Source: Apostichopus japonicus (lineage: Eukaryota > Echinodermata > Holothuroidea > Aspidochirotida > Stichopodidae). From it: a DNA stretch of 64,000 nt. The stretch covers positions 12,655,917 through 12,719,916 of the forward strand of contig NC_092571.1 of NCBI RefSeq assembly GCF_037975245.1, given 5' to 3'. Below are positions 61,167 through 64,000 of this stretch, piece by piece. The position numbers and the translations under genes were made by a program. The notes beneath the pieces are model-generated. The model saw only the letters and a list, made by a program, of their open reading frames with translations. It was not told where the DNA came from and did no database searches. Each line of letters opens with the position of its first letter. Position 1 is the first letter of the stretch.

Positions 61167-61505
61167 GTGATCATCAGCATTAATAAGGTGTGGATCCAGG
61201 GCGATGTGGGTTTGGTTATTTTTCACAATTTTTGGAAAATTTTCGGAAAATAATTTGGAAAATTTTCGGACAAATACGGTGTCCGAAGTGAAAACAAGGT
61301 ATGACGGTTGTCTTGTCAAATATTGTCATATCTGGTCGAAGATTAAAATTTTCACCACGCCTGTGAATCCTGTTTTTATAAACATATTATAAAACCGATC
61401 CAAAAAGGGTTAACGTCTTCTGCATCGTCACACCATCTCCGGTCTCACATGAATGCTTTCGTTTTGACTTCATGCCTCTCTTCTTAATTTTGATTTCCTC
61501 TTCAG

Positions 61506-61709
61506 TGGATTGTTGGGACGGGAAGGATGGTGAGCCGATCGTCTACCATGGGTACACCCTGACCACCAAGATCAAATGTAGGGATGTCATCACCGTCATA
61601 AACAAGCACGCGTTCGTCTCCAGTCCGTACCCTGTGATTCTCTCCATCGAAAACCATTGCAATCTACAACAGCAGAAGAAACTAGCCAATTATTTAATCG
61701 ATATTCTAG
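61506..61709 (+). CDS. PLCH: PLC-eta-like exon 7: catalytic X domain, middle
   Basis: Acceptor tttcctcttcag. The split codon gives Met483, then Asp484 (calcium ligand), CWDGKDGEPIVYHGYTLTTK with the second catalytic His497, a helix INKHAFVSSPYPVILSIENH with calcium ligand Glu531, and QQQKKLANYLIDIL. It ends at donor GTGGTA (61710), phase 1. All catalytic positions fit known PLC spacing. Met483, between Glu482 and Asp484, is usually Val or Leu, which is a mild change. Together with exon 6 it builds the first four strands of the TIM-like barrel. Confidence 0.95.
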
Positions 61710-63108
61710 GTGGTATCCTTTACAAATATGTATATCTGGATTAAGTTAACAGCATTTTTTGGTCAGTTTTCAACTTATTGGCTCATTCATATCTTGAAAA
61801 CGTAAATTCTGCTTAAAAAGTCATCTTAAGATGTAGACAGGAATGTCTGACTTCAGGACTCAATCAGAGCAGAAATTGCTTGCTCAAAAAAAACACTTCT
61901 TAATTTTTCTCGCATGATCTGTAGTACATCGCAAAGAATAAATGAAACCAGCCTCTTGTTTATACCGGCAGTGTTACATAGCCTTCTGATGACATAACTT
62001 TTGCAGAAGGACACCCTCTATCACATCCATGAAAAGTGGCCTAGTTTTTAGACTAACGTTTCAGCACGGTGGAATGCACACTCTGTAAAAGTAATATGCA
62101 AATGGACATATTTAAAAATAAAATAAAAAAACGGAGAGGTGGGAAAAAGCAAAGCCTTTAGGCAATTCCACGGTGGAAGTCTTTTAAGACGTCTGATATT
62201 TTGTTCAAGTTAATGTTCAGATAATGGTCTACCCCAAGTCTGATGAAGTATGTGAACATCTGCATTTCAATGCCAGTTACACCTCGCAGCTAGCTGTACT
62301 TAAAAGGGGCAAATATATAAAGAAAACCCTTATAATGCAGATGCTGGAATTTCAAATTAGCACTTATATGTGAATAATCCTCTGAGAATCAGCTCCGACT
62401 TTTGGAGTGCCTAGTATTAAAAAAGGTTACAACCGAGTCACGCAAAATCAGCTCGACTGGCGCAGAACTCTCAAACTCTGCACGAGTTAGAGGAAAATCT
62501 GATTAGGATTTCATGCGAGTGTCGTTAAAACGTAAATTTATGTTGCATTATAAAACAGATATGATTTCTTAACGATGATTAAATGATTTTGAATCTGAAA
62601 GTCCCATTGGAGTCCTTATTCGTACTGGTATTCCAGCCTGTACGCTAAAGGCTGGTACTCCGTCCTCAGTGAATTGTACTCCATAACTCGAGGCAGTTTT
62701 GGATATTTTGTCACATGTGGGGGTTATAGATAATTAAAGGAGATACTAGTGTAGAATTAACGATCCAACTCGTTATCAGAGCTCTGTGCTTGTACTCATG
62801 CCACGTACCATACTTGTACCCATGAACTCATAGTGTGGTACTCAAATCAGTTGGGTTCTAGTTTACAAGTTACTGCATTCTTGTTATACTTACTCCCGGA
62901 GGTTTATATTTTTTCTAATAAATGAAGGAAAGATTTCGTCGTGGCAATTATTAAGGTATTGAAATAATTATTTCAAAAAGTTTCGACATTTTTTTTAAAT
63001 GTCCACTGTAATGGAACGAATACCATTTCAAATTTTTGATGCAATTTTTGCCACTTCAAATTGTTTTACCACATGTTATGATTCCTTACATCAGATTTTT
63101 AATATTAG

Positions 63109-63185
63109 AGAAACTGGTTATCCAAGATTGGGATTTGAAGAGACTCCCATCGCCAGAGGCTCTGAAGGGCAAAATTTTGATAAAG
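63109..63185 (+). CDS. PLCH: PLC-eta-like exon 8: X domain, LPSPEALKGKILIK segment
   Basis: A short exon found by homology. The acceptor AG at 63107-63108 gives Gly549-Glu by a split codon across intron 7, then KLVIQDWDLKRLPSPEALKG and KILIK, ending at donor GTATTA (63186), phase 0. The LPSPE.LKGKILIK block is highly conserved in PLC X domains, where the next residues bind the IP3 phosphates. The pyrimidine tract is weak (attttt, aatattag), so the exact 5' end rests on phase and on the I-L-G-E-K-L match. An AG at 63094 would not keep phase. Confidence 0.85.
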
Positions 63186-63479
63186 GTATTAAAGTCTGGT
63201 TTATTTACATTCATTACAAATATTAGTTTGGAGAAAAACTTTTAAGATTCTCTCAAACAGATTAACTTGAAAGCGGCCTGAGTCACTCAAGCAGGTAATT
63301 ATTAGCACCCAAAGTCTAAATCACATCGGCATCTCATGTCTAACGTAAGAAATGCCCATTAAATGAGTTCCTTGTTGATGTATAATGTAGTAATTCACAC
63401 ACAGTAAGGTCTTTATGATTTATGGTATCACCTTCCAGCATATACTTGCAGAGCTATAGTCCTGGCCTTTATCTTGTGA

Positions 63480-64000
63480 CATGCTGGAACACATGGAATG
63501 AAACCAAGGAAAGAATAATCATGTACATGGTACTTGAGTTGTGAACACAATAATCATGTACGTGGCACTAGAGTTTATATGTACGCACAATGTTTGCTGG
63601 ACTAGAGTTATAAACACATGCACAATAATCATAATTGTGGAACTAGAGTTATGAACACAAAAATAATCATGCATGTGGTTCTTGAGTTATGAACACACAA
63701 TAATCATGTATGTGGTACTAGAGTTATGAACACACAATAATCATGTACATGGTACTAGAGTTATGAACACACAATAATCATGTATGTGGTACTTGAGTTA
63801 TGAACACACAATAATGATGTATGTGGTACTTGAGTTATGAACACACAATAATTATGTACATGGCACTAGAGTTATGAACACAATAATCATGTACATGGAA
63901 CTTGAGTTATGAACACACAATCATGTACATGGTACTAGAGTTTATATGAACACACAGTGTATGTTGTACTTGAATTATGAACACACAATAATGATGTACG
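63480..64000 (+). repeat. Minisatellite, unit about 37 bp, intron 8, runs off the window
   Basis: Units such as GAGTTATGAACACACAATAA followed by TCATGTACATGGTACTA repeat about a dozen times from about 63480 and reach the last base. Variants have 'atgtatgtggtacttg' or a shortened CACAATAA. Both AT-rich and variable, it has no coding sense. The real end is outside the window. Confidence 0.9.

Larger units (their letters stand above)
26452..64000 (+). other. PLCH: PLC-eta-like gene, 5' part (eight exons, runs off the right edge)
   Basis: Phosphoinositide-specific phospholipase C, which hydrolyses PIP2 to IP3 and diacylglycerol at the inner membrane face. Exons: 26459-26906, 27593-27733, 29236-29485, 34442-34571, 35406-35679, 57964-58167, 61506-61709, 63109-63185. 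Their phases (1,1,2,0,1,1,1,0) join without a stop into 576 codons: Ser-rich region 1-149, PH about 150-265, EF-hands about 281-414, X domain from about 436. Predicted active-site His452/Asn453, Glu482, Asp484, His497 and Glu531 show offsets of 0, +1, +30, +32, +45 and +79 from the first His, as in PLC-delta1 (311, 312, 341, 343, 356, 390). The PH and EF segments and the IASSHNTYL and GCRCVE stretches look closer to PLC-eta than to delta. The class call is by memory of the family, not alignment. Y and C2 domains are outside the window. Confidence 0.85.

Overview
This window is animal nuclear DNA. It is AT-rich, with short exons in long introns, many minisatellites and many decayed transposons, and it has no bacterial-style gene packing. 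The one cellular gene I can support runs on the + strand from about 26.45 kb past the right edge. It encodes a phosphoinositide-specific phospholipase C that most resembles the eta class (PLCH). The tRNA-derived SINE, the small DNA transposons and the base composition suggest a marine invertebrate deuterostome. An echinoderm such as a sea cucumber would fit, but I cannot prove the taxon from sequence alone.

Layout. 1-26.45 kb: no exon recognised. This part holds a self-inverting minisatellite (4.3-4.66 kb), an inverted repeat pair (5.65 and 7.87 kb), an eight-copy 271-bp satellite built from the end of a LINE reverse transcriptase gene (11.32-13.49 kb), a tRNA-like SINE (14.1 kb), a Penelope-type hammerhead ribozyme motif (16.67 kb), three short TIR elements of hAT type (18.1, 20.3 and 22.3 kb) and a 23-bp minisatellite (24.1 kb). 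26.45-64 kb: eight coding exons of the PLC gene. They give 576 codons from the start codon through most of the X half of the catalytic barrel. The rest of X, the Y half and the C2 domain must lie beyond 64 kb. Intron 5 is 22.3 kb and carries a 4.77-kb element with 35-bp terminal inverted repeats (38.1-42.9 kb) and a nested 3.8-kb cluster with Harbinger-like, pogo-like and LINE fragments (47.5-51.3 kb).

The exon chain is phase-consistent throughout. The predicted catalytic residues (His452, Asn453, Glu482, Asp484, His497, Glu531) have the same spacing as the known PLC-delta active site. Two features of this gene stand out. Intron 3 looks like a minor-spliceosome (U12) AT-AC intron. Intron 6 opens with about 23 further tandem copies of its own exon-intron junction, many with an intact GTAAGT. 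Two other exons also have tandem duplications at or next to their 5' splice sites.

The protein would cleave PIP2 to IP3 and diacylglycerol at the membrane. Its parts in order are a Ser-rich N-terminal region, a PH domain, EF-hands and the X domain.
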